From Gammaproteobacteria bacterium (GTDB lineage Bacteria; Pseudomonadota; Gammaproteobacteria; Steroidobacterales; Foliamicaceae), in assembly GCA_011523505.1 (NCBI GenBank), contig WTGP01000018.1, positions 431,777 through 495,776 of the forward strand: a stretch of DNA of 64,000 nt. Reading direction: 5' to 3'. The position numbers and the translations under genes are program-made. Under the pieces are notes generated by a model. That model worked only from the letters and a program-made list of their open reading frames with translations. It was not told the origin of the DNA and made no database searches. Of this stretch, positions 27,554 through 36,143 are shown one piece after another (the stretch's first letter is position 1; each line of letters opens with the position of its first letter).

Positions 27554-28792
27554 ATGACTGATGACTCCAACCTCAAATCCGGTTCTGCAGGCATAACGCG
27601 ACGGTCCACGCTTCTGGCCGGAGTCGGGTTGGCCGCCGCAGGCACTTTTCTGGATTCGTTCGGATCAAGGGCCGGGGCGCAAGACACGTCCCCGTTCTAC
27701 CCGCCGGTCACGCCGGGCATAGAACCGCGGGGCGCGAAAGTTCAGCCCTACCCGGCTGCCTGCGTGCAATCCGGCGTTGTCCGCACGTTTGATTCATCGG
27801 GAAATTTCCTGCCCGACGCCCTCAAGCACAACGTAGACGCCATGTGCGAACTGATCAGGCGGGGAGCGGACGAACATGGAGCGCGCCTGATGTCGTTTCC
27901 GGAGTTCGGGCTGCAGGTCCCCAGCACGCCGATGACACCGGCCCAGTGGTGGCCGGGAACCATCCGCGCCGACGGGCCTGAGATCGAGCGCATCGGCAAG
28001 GCCGCGCAGGATGCCGGCGCGTACGTCGCCTTCAATCCCATGGAAGGCATCGACGAATTTCCGGGCCGGTACTTTCTCTCGGGCATGATCGTGGGACCCA
28101 GCGGCGATGTGATACTCAACTACAGGAAGCTCACGGGGCTCACCGGCAAGACCCGCCCGGGCGACCTCCTGTCCGCCTGGCTGGACCATTTCGGCGCGGA
28201 CAGCCTGTTTCCGGTTGCCGACACGCCGATCGGCCGGCTCGCCTGCGTGGTGGCCGGTGACATGAACTATCCGGAAATAACGCGGGGCATGGTCCTGAAA
28301 GGGGCGGAAGTGATCCTGAGCCCCACGGCGTCGGCCACCTATCCCACGGATCACAGTTTCGAAATTCCCGTGAACACCACCATGACGCGGCGGGTGCGCG
28401 CCTACGAGAACATGGCGTACGTGCTGTTGTCCGACCTCGGCCCGGTGGGCGCCGATGCCCGGCCGCCCTTCCGCCGGCGCCAGCCGTCGCAAATCATCGA
28501 TTTCAAGGGCAACAAGCTGGCCGGCACGCAATCCGGCGGCGTGGAGTATGCGGTGGCGACGATCGACATAGACGCATTGCGTCGCGAGCGCACGTCCCTG
28601 GGCGGCTCGAATCTGCTGACGCACCTGCAGATGCCACTGCACCGGGACATGTACGCCGCCACGGACTTCGCCCCCGTCAATACTCACCTTGATGCACCGC
28701 TGGCTTCGATGGATGAGCACCGCGCGGCACAACGTGAAACGGTAAGCCGCCTTGTCGAGGAAGGAATCCTGGTGCCGCCCGGAATCGGGTAA
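27554..28792 (+). CDS. Tat-exported nitrilase-superfamily protein lacking the canonical Cys
   Basis: A 412-residue carbon-nitrogen hydrolase fold with a twin-arginine signal (TRRSTLLAGVG, residues 15-25). The catalytic Glu and Lys are present: Glu117 in FPEFGLQ and Lys192 in YRKLTG. The third motif reads VVAGDMNYPE. Aligned with the usual CxDxxYPE of amidases and nitrilases, the nucleophile Cys is Ala234. The nearest Cys is 231, three residues earlier. The protein may be non-catalytic, use a displaced Cys, or catalyse something else. It resembles aliphatic amidases more than nitrilases at this motif. Confidence 0.78.
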   Translation: MTDDSNLKSGSAGITRRSTLLAGVGLAAAGTFLDSFGSRAGAQDTSPFYPPVTPGIEPRGAKVQPYPAACVQSGVVRTFDSSGNFLPDALKHNVDAMCELIRRGADEHGARLMSFPEFGLQVPSTPMTPAQWWPGTIRADGPEIERIGKAAQDAGAYVAFNPMEGIDEFPGRYFLSGMIVGPSGDVILNYRKLTGLTGKTRPGDLLSAWLDHFGADSLFPVADTPIGRLACVVAGDMNYPEITRGMVLKGAEVILSPTASATYPTDHSFEIPVNTTMTRRVRAYENMAYVLLSDLGPVGADARPPFRRRQPSQIIDFKGNKLAGTQSGGVEYAVATIDIDALRRERTSLGGSNLLTHLQMPLHRDMYAATDFAPVNTHLDAPLASMDEHRAAQRETVSRLVEEGILVPPGIG

Positions 28793-28821
28793 CTTTTCGA
28801 TCTGTAATTGGGAGAATGCGA

Positions 28822-29526
28822 ATGAACGCGAGACGGTCAACTGAAATCGCATGTTTCGTGGTGGTCCTGGCCTGCCTGGGATCCATGCCGGCCAGGGCCG
28901 AAAGCCCTCTGGAACAGGACCTCGAACAAATCATGGCGTGGTGGCCGGGAACCTACAACAACGACCGGCAGGTCGCCGAAGTCGAAGCGCGAATGGGCGA
29001 GGAGAATTTCACCGGCGAGGTCTGGCGTCTCGATGGAAGCGGCATGGGGGGCTATCTCAACGTGACGTCGCACTACCTGCGGCTGGATGCACCGGCAATC
29101 GGCGACAACGTGCTGTACGTCGAGGAGTACCGCGACGGTCAACCGGCCGAGACCTACCGCCAGCGCGTTTACACGCTGTCCGTCGACGAGGAGGAGCAGG
29201 TCATTCGGGTAAATCTCGCCAACTTCAAGGACCGCGAGAAATACATCGGGGCGTACCGGGACCTTTCCGTGCTCGACGGCATAACCCGGGACGATATCGC
29301 GCCGTTCCCGGGGATTTGCGACCTGATCGTCGAACAGCGCGGCAACCGCTATCACATGCGCATGCGCACCAATGCCTGCGCCTTCGGCGGCCAGGCGTTC
29401 AGTTACGAAGCCGTGATCACCGGGGACGCCTTCTGGTTCCGCGACAAGATCGTGCGCCTTGAAGACGACACGGTCGTCATGACCATGGCGAATTTCAACT
29501 TTCACAAGTCGGACCGGGTGGATTGA
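28822..29526 (+). CDS. CpeT/CpcT-like secreted protein
   Basis: A 234-residue protein with a signal peptide (core about residues 8-22). Its body matches the CpeT/CpcT family: MAWWPGTYNN near the start, then LYVEEYRDGQPAETYRQRVYTL, and a late WFRDKIVR. In cyanobacteria these lyases attach bilins to phycobiliproteins. Nothing else here suggests bilins, so another lipocalin-like ligand-binding role is likely. The second ATG (28822) is chosen because GGGAG lies seven bases before it, while an ATG at 28816 is too close. The gene follows the nitrilase-fold gene by 29 bases, so co-expression is likely. Confidence 0.72.
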   Translation: MNARRSTEIACFVVVLACLGSMPARAESPLEQDLEQIMAWWPGTYNNDRQVAEVEARMGEENFTGEVWRLDGSGMGGYLNVTSHYLRLDAPAIGDNVLYVEEYRDGQPAETYRQRVYTLSVDEEEQVIRVNLANFKDREKYIGAYRDLSVLDGITRDDIAPFPGICDLIVEQRGNRYHMRMRTNACAFGGQAFSYEAVITGDAFWFRDKIVRLEDDTVVMTMANFNFHKSDRVD

Positions 29527-29566
29527 CCGGCCGACTGCGGACAACGGAGACAGGAACCGCAAGATC

Positions 29567-31297
29567 GTGAGTCCGCGAGTCGCGATACGCTACGAGCCCG
29601 ACGAGCGGCCACCGCCGGCGCTCACGCTGGGCCTCGGTCTGCAGCTTGCACTGCTCCTCGTAGCCATCCCGATATTGATCCCGACCGCAGTGATGCGCGC
29701 GGCCGGTGTGACGGACGCCTACCTCAACTGGGCGGTCTATGCCTCGGTCGCGGTTTGCGGTGCGACCACGGTGCTGCAGGCGATCCGCTACAGGCGCATA
29801 GGGTCGGGCCACGTGCTGGTCATGAGCAGCGCCGCAGCCTTCATCTGGCTGTGCGTGGAGGCGCTCCAGCGGGGCGGTCCGGAGCTGCTGGCGACCCTGG
29901 TGGCGGTCTCGGCGCTGTTCCAGTTCGTGTTGTCCGCGCGAATCGCGCTATTCAGGCGGATTCTCACGCCGGCCGTTTCTGGAGCCGTGCTCATGCTCGT
30001 GCCCGTTACGGCCATGCCGGTCGTGTTCGGAATGCTGACGACCGGGACCGACGGCGGCGCGGCGGCGGGCGCCACGGCAAGCGCGGCCGTCACGGTCGTG
30101 ATCATCGTGGCCATCGCGCTCAAGGCCACGGGAGCGATGCGCCTCTGGGCGCCCGTCATCGGGGTCGCCGCGGGTTCGCTGGTCGGCGCGTTTTTCGGTC
30201 TCTACGACATCGATCGCGTTGCCGGAGCTCCCTGGGTCGGTCTGCCGGCATTCGAGTGGCCGGGATTCGACCTGGGATTCGGTCCGGACTTCTGGTCGAT
30301 GATTCCGGCCTTTCTGCTGGTGTCGCTGATCGTGACGCTGCGCACGATCAGCAGTTGCGTCGCCATTCAGAGCGTTTCGTGGCGGCGGGAACGCGCGGTG
30401 GATTTCCGGTCCGTGCAAGGCACGATCAATGCCGAGGGCGTCAGCAACCTGCTGTGCGGTCTGACCGGGACCGTGCCGAACACAACCTATTCCATAAGCG
30501 CTTCGCTGACCGAACTCACAGGCGTCGCGGCCCGCGGTATCGGCATTGCCACCGGCGTGATATTCCTGCTTGTAGCGCTCCTGCCCAAGGCGCTCGCGGT
30601 GGTCCTGGCGATACCGGGCCCGGTCGTCGGCGGCTACCTCGGCGTGCTGATGGCAATGCTCTTTCTGGTCGGCATCAAGGTCATGCTGCAGGACGGGCTG
30701 GACTATCGAAAGGGGCTGATCGTCTGCATCGCGTTCTGGGTCGGGATCGGGTTCCAGAACGGCATGATATTCCCCGAACTCGTGTCGGAATTTGCCGGTG
30801 GAATGTTCGCCAATGCGATGACGACCGGCGGACTGGCGGCGATCTTCATGACCGCGTTCGTGGAGATGTTCGACTCCCGGCGCAGCCGGATGGAAGCGGG
30901 GCCGGATCGTTCATCGCTGCCGAAAATTCGCGAGTTCCTCCGTGCATTCGCAACCCGAAGCGGTTGGGACGCCGCCATGGCCGACCGACTTGAGGCAGTC
31001 GGCGAGGAAGCACTGCTCAGCCTCGTCGGACCCGGCGCCGACGATGCGGGTCCAGGCCGCCGACTGCGGCTCGTGGCGTACCGCAGAAACGGCAACGCGG
31101 TGCTGGAATTTGCGGTCGCTCCAGTAGGAGAGAACATTCAGGACCGCCTGGCTCTGATGAGAAACGCGGCTGACGAGCCTTCGCTGGAGCAGGAGGCCTC
31201 CCTCCGGCTTCTGCGCAACCTGGCGTCGTCGGTACGCCACCAGCAATACCACGACGTGGACATCGTGACCGTGCAGGTGAAGGCGCCCGCACAATAG
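29567..31297 (+). CDS. SLC23 (nucleobase/ascorbate-type) permease with C-terminal ATPase-like domain
   Basis: The first 430 or so residues form a UraA/XanQ-type permease with about fourteen membrane spans, including the conserved TGTVPNTTYS segment near residue 300. After residue 440 a soluble tail of about 135 residues follows. It begins KIREFLRAFATRSGWDAAMADRLEAVGEEAL, recalling the N-box helix of HATPase/anti-sigma kinase domains, and ends in an alpha-beta pattern. Ordinary SLC23 transporters lack this tail. The start is a GTG with AGGA upstream. Substrate unknown; a nucleobase or related heterocycle would suit the family. Confidence 0.75.
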   Translation: MSPRVAIRYEPDERPPPALTLGLGLQLALLLVAIPILIPTAVMRAAGVTDAYLNWAVYASVAVCGATTVLQAIRYRRIGSGHVLVMSSAAAFIWLCVEALQRGGPELLATLVAVSALFQFVLSARIALFRRILTPAVSGAVLMLVPVTAMPVVFGMLTTGTDGGAAAGATASAAVTVVIIVAIALKATGAMRLWAPVIGVAAGSLVGAFFGLYDIDRVAGAPWVGLPAFEWPGFDLGFGPDFWSMIPAFLLVSLIVTLRTISSCVAIQSVSWRRERAVDFRSVQGTINAEGVSNLLCGLTGTVPNTTYSISASLTELTGVAARGIGIATGVIFLLVALLPKALAVVLAIPGPVVGGYLGVLMAMLFLVGIKVMLQDGLDYRKGLIVCIAFWVGIGFQNGMIFPELVSEFAGGMFANAMTTGGLAAIFMTAFVEMFDSRRSRMEAGPDRSSLPKIREFLRAFATRSGWDAAMADRLEAVGEEALLSLVGPGADDAGPGRRLRLVAYRRNGNAVLEFAVAPVGENIQDRLALMRNAADEPSLEQEASLRLLRNLASSVRHQQYHDVDIVTVQVKAPAQ

Positions 31298-31378
31298 AAA
31301 GAATGGACCCTTCTTTGGGTATCGACGCTGCGCTTGCGCCATAATCGTGGCGGGAGAAGATTCGAGGAGCCCAGGGTG

Positions 31379-31942
31379 ATGAAGACGGTAGGCGGCGCGT
31401 TTCTTGCGGTGGGCGCTTTGCTGGTGGGAACGGCTTTTGCGGATGACGTGCGAAACGAATTGCTGCGTTGCGCGCAACTCCAGGACGCGCAGGTGCGTCT
31501 GGCCTGCTATGACGCGCTGGCTTCGGTGAGCGCCACGGCCGCAACCGCTCCGTCCGGGGCGAGCGGCAGCATGACCGACGACGGCTCCGAGGCCGTCGCT
31601 GCCGATGCGCCCGACGCGACCCGCGTTCCCGCAGCCGCCGACCAGGCTGCACCCGAAGCGGAATCCGGACAGTCGCTGACGGACCGGCTGTTCGGCATGC
31701 TTCCCGGCAGGGACGAGGGCGACAACCTGCTCGAATCGCGGGTGGTCGGAGAAATCCGGAACCCGCGCGAGGGCACGCGCTTTACGCTGGAAAACGGCCA
31801 GGTATGGCAGCAGACAGACCGAACCCGGCGCAATTACCGCGCAACCAATCCCAAGGTGGAGATCAAAGAAGGCTTCATGAACAGCTACCGGATGCGCCTG
31901 GAGGGCCTCAACGGACGCATCCGCGTACGCCGCGTGAAATAG
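31379..31942 (+). CDS. Secreted protein with RLACYD motif
   Basis: The ATG at 31379 (GAGGAG upstream) gives a 187-residue protein with a signal peptide (MKTVGGAFLAVGALLVGTAFA). Following this are LLRCAQLQDAQVRLACYDALA, a motif shared by many small periplasmic proteins, a long Ala/Pro/Asp-rich linker (about residues 45-95), and a C-terminal beta-rich domain (RNPREGTRFTLENGQVWQQTD). The latter looks like a small OB- or SH3-like module. No defined function. It converges with the last gene of the catabolic cluster with a three-base gap. Confidence 0.65.
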   Translation: MKTVGGAFLAVGALLVGTAFADDVRNELLRCAQLQDAQVRLACYDALASVSATAATAPSGASGSMTDDGSEAVAADAPDATRVPAAADQAAPEAESGQSLTDRLFGMLPGRDEGDNLLESRVVGEIRNPREGTRFTLENGQVWQQTDRTRRNYRATNPKVEIKEGFMNSYRMRLEGLNGRIRVRRVK

Positions 31943-31945
31943 TCC

Positions 31946-32350
31946 CTATTTCAGGCGGTCGAGCATGGTTTGGTGGGCGGCGTAGGCTTCGTCGAGGCGG
32001 CGGCGGGCTTCGCCGGCTGAGGGGAAGCCGGCTTCGAGACCGGCCAGCATGATGACCGCTTCCATCTCCTCGCGCGTTATGCCGTGGTGGATGCCGGCGC
32101 GCACGAAGTAGCCCACGTCGTGGCGGGCGGCCGTGACGATCCCGATGGCGCACAGGATCATGGTCTTGAGATCGACCACCTCCTGGTCCCAGACCTCGGG
32201 TGCGATGCGCGTCATCAGTTGCCGGTTGAAGTCGTTCTGCTCCAGTTGTTCGCACAACTCCGCACCGTAGTCCGGTCCGAAGATGCGCAGGAACATGGCG
32301 CGGCCGCGCTCAAGCTCGGCCTCGGAGAAGGGTTTGTAGGCGCTGCCCAT
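31946..32350 (-). CDS. Carboxymuconolactone decarboxylase (CMD) family protein
   Basis: A 134-residue all-helical protein of the CMD/AhpD fold. The core helices read LCAIGIVTAARHDVGYFVRAGIHHG followed by ITREEMEAVIMLAGLEAG, the standard CMD order. The CxxC redox pair of AhpD is absent, so a peroxidase-type activity is unlikely and a lactone-decarboxylase or isomerase role fits better. It is the last gene of the eight-gene minus-strand operon, nine bases after the M24 gene. It is paralogous to the CMD protein at 37013-37402. Confidence 0.82.
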   Translation of the reverse strand: MGSAYKPFSEAELERGRAMFLRIFGPDYGAELCEQLEQNDFNRQLMTRIAPEVWDQEVVDLKTMILCAIGIVTAARHDVGYFVRAGIHHGITREEMEAVIMLAGLEAGFPSAGEARRRLDEAYAAHQTMLDRLK

Positions 32351-32359
32351 TCCGGCCGG

Positions 32360-33565
32360 CTAAACGCGGATCAGGTCGCGTTCGAGGTTGTAGAGGCGCT
32401 CGGACCCGTTGGCGGTGATGCGAACGGACTCTTCGAAGAACATCCCGCCCCAGCCGATTTCGTGCAGTTCCATGTCGATGTTCAGGACCATGTTTTCCTC
32501 GATCCGGAAGTCGCCGAGGTTGCCGCCGGCGATGAACGGCACCTCGATGTGGTCCAGGCCGATTCCGTGGGTGAAGGCCAGCTCGAAACTGGGCAATCCG
32601 GCGGCGCGAACAGCCTGGATGACCCGATTGCGCAATTCGCCGGTCTGTATGCCGGGCCGCAGGTTGGAATAAGCCTCGTCGATTCCCGCCATGTACGCCT
32701 TCCAGTAGCGTTCCAGCTTCGGTGAAGCCTCGCCCAGGACCGCGGTGCGCTGCGCGTCGCCCATGTAGCGGCGCCACTTCATCATGCTGTCGAAGCACAC
32801 CTGGTCGCCGGGGCGGATCACGTAGTCCCGCTCGGGCCGCCCGGCGCCGGCGCTCATCGGACCCGCGCCGTTGAAAGTGGCGAACGGGCGGGCGCCCTGC
32901 TCCACCACCCGCACCTCGTAGGCGGTATACACGTCGTTCCAGGTGGCCCCATCGCTGATCGCGGCCAGCGCTGTGCGCAGCGCCGCCTCGTTCTTGACCG
33001 CCGCTTCCTTGAGAATCGCGATTTCATCGGGCGACTTGACCATCCGTATCTCGATCAGCAGATTTCCGGCATCGACGATTTCGGCATGCTCCACGGTGTC
33101 GCCCAGAAGCCCGGCGAACCGGATGTCGTCAAACCCCAGCCTGCCCTTGTCCAGCCCGGTCTCGCTGAGCATGGCGCAGACGGCGCCGTTGATTCCGGCG
33201 TACGGCTCGTCCTCCAGCTCCGCGACCATGCGCCGGATGGCCAGGTCCTCGCCCTTGAGCTCGGTATCCTCGGCAAAGGTATGCACTTTCAGCACGCCGC
33301 CGTACACGCCGAAGTAATACAGGCGCTGGTCCGGCATCCACGTGGGCCGCTGAATCAGTACGGCCGCCTCGATCTCGGTGACCACCAGGCAGGGTGGAAT
33401 GTCGGGATCTCGCGGCAGGATGGCGCAGGCCACCCAGGGGACGTCGTAGAGGAAATCGGTGTCGAAATCGCTCAGGTACAGTACGTTGTTGGGCGTGACC
33501 GCGATCAGCGCGTCGAGCCCGTCGCGCTCCATCAACTCCATCGCCCTCTCGCGATTCAGCAACAC
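32360..33565 (-). CDS. M24 family (pita-bread) metallohydrolase, creatinase/prolidase-like
   Basis: A 401-residue protein with an N-terminal creatinase-type domain (residues 1-165) and a C-terminal pita-bread domain. Metal-ligand candidates are the Asp pair in CFDSMMKWRRYMGD (D-x10-D), His in HGIGLDHIE and Glu in FFEESVRI. The other usual Glu position (VEP in aminopeptidase P) reads NIDME, so Asp replaces it or the following Glu shifts in. Relatives include prolidases, ectoine hydrolase and the DMSP lyase DddP, so the reaction is not predictable. It is paralogous to the M24 protein at 42528-43727. Confidence 0.85.
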   Translation of the reverse strand: MLLNRERAMELMERDGLDALIAVTPNNVLYLSDFDTDFLYDVPWVACAILPRDPDIPPCLVVTEIEAAVLIQRPTWMPDQRLYYFGVYGGVLKVHTFAEDTELKGEDLAIRRMVAELEDEPYAGINGAVCAMLSETGLDKGRLGFDDIRFAGLLGDTVEHAEIVDAGNLLIEIRMVKSPDEIAILKEAAVKNEAALRTALAAISDGATWNDVYTAYEVRVVEQGARPFATFNGAGPMSAGAGRPERDYVIRPGDQVCFDSMMKWRRYMGDAQRTAVLGEASPKLERYWKAYMAGIDEAYSNLRPGIQTGELRNRVIQAVRAAGLPSFELAFTHGIGLDHIEVPFIAGGNLGDFRIEENMVLNIDMELHEIGWGGMFFEESVRITANGSERLYNLERDLIRV

Positions 33566-33580
33566 GCCGAATTCCCCGAA

Positions 33581-34444
33581 TCAGCGGAAGGAGGCGCTGG
33601 CGAAGTAGCTGTTGACGCGATCCTCCCAGTCGTCCACCTTGCCGAAAATACCGGTGTAGTAATCGGCCAGGTAGATGAGCCAGAACGCGCCGCTGATGCT
33701 GCACACCGGACCGTGGCGCACGCCGGGCGGCCGGCCGATGTAATGGTCTTTGGTCAGCACGAGGTCTTCCTTCACGTCCTCGCGCTTGTGGTCGAATGTG
33801 TAGCCGATGTAGCAATCGCCGGCGATCAGGTACAGGCATTCGTTGTGCGGATGGTGTTCGGTGCCCGGATCTATGAAGCCCGGCGCCAGCGCGGTCAGCG
33901 CAATCACCTCTTTGGTGCCATCGTCCTTGCGCAGCCCCTTGGTCAGCACGCCGGGAGGCCGGGCCTCCTGGCCGGTGTTCGGGTCCTTCCAGGTGGAGCG
34001 CTTGACGATGTCCGCCATCGGATCGACCCACGGCAGGTGCCAGGTGTTGGTGCGGGCGATATGCCGGTCGACGTGCGCATCCGTCAGCGAGTCGCCCGCC
34101 TCTTCGAAGGCCAGCGGCCGGCTGGTGAACAGCAGGAGCCTGCAACCGCCGGACGTGCTCGTCGGCCCCCAGGCCATGCCGGCCGGGAAATAGCCGTAAC
34201 AGCCCTGCATCCAGGTTTCGCCGCCGATGTCCAGGGAACCTTCCAGCACGTAGAGGTCGATGTCGGCCTCGTTCCGGCCGCGCGGCAGGGACCAGCCGTG
34301 CGGCAGTTCCATGACCAGGTGTTCGCCGCCGGTCTTGCTCTCGGTGCTCAGGTTGCGGGCCACGGCGCCCGGCGTGTACCCGGAATTGACCGGCCGCGGT
34401 TCTACGGCACTTACGTCCAGGCAGTCCTCCCTTCGCATCGGCAT
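33581..34444 (-). CDS. Bicupin protein (cluster copy 1)
   Basis: A 287-residue protein with two cupin domains, about residues 40-120 and 180-270. The second keeps likely metal ligands in EHHPHNECLYLIAGD and PPGVRHGP. The first (LYVLEGSLDIGGETWMQGCYGYFPAGMAWGP) lacks the usual histidines. It shares the pattern xxLxGDxxxG...RPPGxxHGP with the bicupins at 36144 and 41695, so the three are paralogues. Bicupins can be ring-cleaving dioxygenases, isomerases or lyases. It sits 15 bases upstream of the M24 gene. Confidence 0.8.
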   Translation of the reverse strand: MPMRREDCLDVSAVEPRPVNSGYTPGAVARNLSTESKTGGEHLVMELPHGWSLPRGRNEADIDLYVLEGSLDIGGETWMQGCYGYFPAGMAWGPTSTSGGCRLLLFTSRPLAFEEAGDSLTDAHVDRHIARTNTWHLPWVDPMADIVKRSTWKDPNTGQEARPPGVLTKGLRKDDGTKEVIALTALAPGFIDPGTEHHPHNECLYLIAGDCYIGYTFDHKREDVKEDLVLTKDHYIGRPPGVRHGPVCSISGAFWLIYLADYYTGIFGKVDDWEDRVNSYFASASFR

Positions 34445-34466
34445 CGCGTTGCTCCTTCGTTTTCAG

Positions 34467-35300
34467 TCAGTCCTCAAGCCCCGCCAGCCAGTCCACCACG
34501 GCCTCGCAGCACTCCCTGGGCTTGGTAATCATGCAATAGGTCGATCCCGCGCCGGCGATCTCCGCCTTGTCCACGTCGGACTTGATGGCCAGAAACTCGC
34601 GCATCAGCGTGTCGTGGCTGGCCGAGTCCATGCGCTCGTTCTCGTTGAGCGCACTGTCATCTCCCATCAGCAGGAGCGTCGGGCACTCGATATTGCGGAT
34701 ATCGGCGGTCAGGTCCACGTTGGTATAGGCGTCAAGCACGGACTTCAGCGTGGCCATGTTCACGTTGGCGGCGTATTGCTTCTTGGCCCAGCGCTCGTAC
34801 TTGATGCCCTCTTCGGAATACAGCACGTCGGGCGGAAGCACCACACCCGCATACAGGCGCGAAAGCTGCTCGATGCCGAACACCCTGCCCACCCACCAGG
34901 ATGCCTCGTAGATGTTGCGCCAGGTGTCGTCGACGCGGATGAACGGATAGGCGATCAGCGAGTGCATGCGTTCGGGGTACTTGGCCGCGAAGCGCAGGCC
35001 GATCGACGAACCCGTCGAGGTGCACCATAGCGCCGTGCGTTCGATCCCCGCAGCGTCCAGGATCGCGGCCAGGTCGTCCACCCATCGTTCCACCGAGTAC
35101 GGCTCCGACTGGGTCCAGTCGGACTTGCCCACCCCGCGGTAGTGCCATTGCAGGATCCGGTGATGCGGGGTGAGGTACGGCTCGCAGAACTCGAACTGCT
35201 TGTCCACCAGCGCAAAACCGCCAATCAGCGTGAGCGGCGGATCGCCCTCGCCGCGAACCTCGTACCACAGATTGGCGCCGTCCACGCGTACTTTCGACAT
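34467..35300 (-). CDS. Alpha/beta hydrolase-fold protein
   Basis: A 277-residue single-domain alpha/beta hydrolase. The oxyanion-hole segment is LIGGFALVDKQFE, the nucleophile elbow is CTSTGSSIG with the middle Ser as candidate nucleophile, and the acid is in LLLMGDDSALNE. The usual catalytic His position near the C-terminus, normally GxGH, reads GAGSTYCM, so His appears replaced by Ser. Homology is clear from the family N-terminus and the HYRGVGKSD turn. The protein may be a non-hydrolytic member or use another His. It is the fifth gene of the minus-strand operon. Confidence 0.82.
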   Translation of the reverse strand: MSKVRVDGANLWYEVRGEGDPPLTLIGGFALVDKQFEFCEPYLTPHHRILQWHYRGVGKSDWTQSEPYSVERWVDDLAAILDAAGIERTALWCTSTGSSIGLRFAAKYPERMHSLIAYPFIRVDDTWRNIYEASWWVGRVFGIEQLSRLYAGVVLPPDVLYSEEGIKYERWAKKQYAANVNMATLKSVLDAYTNVDLTADIRNIECPTLLLMGDDSALNENERMDSASHDTLMREFLAIKSDVDKAEIAGAGSTYCMITKPRECCEAVVDWLAGLED

Positions 35301-35316
35301 GCAGTCTCCCCAGCGC

Positions 35317-36141
35317 CTATTGCGGAGAGATTGCCGCGTCGTACTGGTGCACGATCCGCACCCCGTCCAGCATGAACCCCATCGGCATCCAGTATGCGCC
35401 CAGGACTTCCGTCGGCGCCAGCGGCATCAGCTCCTCGTTGTCGGCCCGGCAGAACTCCAGCGACCCCTCGCCGGCCAGCGTCTCGCCCTGCTCAAGCCCG
35501 CTCATCACCATCTGCGTGAGGTCGTGCACCAGGGGTTTGCCCAACGGCGGCACATGGCAGTCGGGAACGTGGCGCATGCAGGTGAGAGGCAGGTTGCGCG
35601 TGTAGAACTCCAGTTCCGCGACGTCTATCACGCGCTGCGGCAAGAACTCCATGCGCATCACGGCCTCGCCGTTGCGGCTGACGACGCGCTTGAGCCGCGT
35701 GCCCACGCCGCCGTCCTGGCTCATGCCGGGCAGCAGCGGATGCAGGCCGCTGGTTTCGATCTCCGCCAGCTTGGAGCAGGCGCCCAGAAACCAGCTCAGC
35801 AGAACCAGCCAGTCGCGGTTGCACCACTGGAAGGTGGAGAACATCGTGCGTTCGCCGTGCAGCCTGCAGGGCAGTCCGATCACCGCAACGTCGTAATGAC
35901 TGCGCGCCGCCGGCCAGTCCGCGGGCTCCACGCCCTCGGGGTAGCACTTGAGGTGCGGGCTCCACACATAGGCCTCGTCGGGCGGATCGGATGGCGTAAG
36001 CGGCTCCGGCAGGTACGCGGCGATCGCATCCGGATCGGTCCGGAAGTGAAACAGCAGAAGGTTGCCGGCAAAGCGCCACGGCAGCGGCTCCAGCATGGAG
36101 GCCGCGCCGTTCGGCGTGAAGGGACGCGTGTATCCGGCCAT
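35317..36141 (-). CDS. Acetoacetate decarboxylase-fold protein
   Basis: A 274-residue protein matching the acetoacetate decarboxylase superfamily, with the core sequence SWFLGACSKLAEIE. In classical ADC this segment is GYPKKLA, where the first Lys forms the Schiff base and the second lowers its pKa. Here the first position is Ser and only the second Lys is kept. Several ADC-fold proteins catalyse aldolase-dehydratase or lyase reactions, so decarboxylation is not assured. The ATG at 36141 lies two bases after the bicupin stop and has a GGAGG before it; the longer in-frame ORF is a shadow. Confidence 0.78.
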   Translation of the reverse strand: MAGYTRPFTPNGAASMLEPLPWRFAGNLLLFHFRTDPDAIAAYLPEPLTPSDPPDEAYVWSPHLKCYPEGVEPADWPAARSHYDVAVIGLPCRLHGERTMFSTFQWCNRDWLVLLSWFLGACSKLAEIETSGLHPLLPGMSQDGGVGTRLKRVVSRNGEAVMRMEFLPQRVIDVAELEFYTRNLPLTCMRHVPDCHVPPLGKPLVHDLTQMVMSGLEQGETLAGEGSLEFCRADNEELMPLAPTEVLGAYWMPMGFMLDGVRIVHQYDAAISPQ

Positions 36142-36143
36142 GG

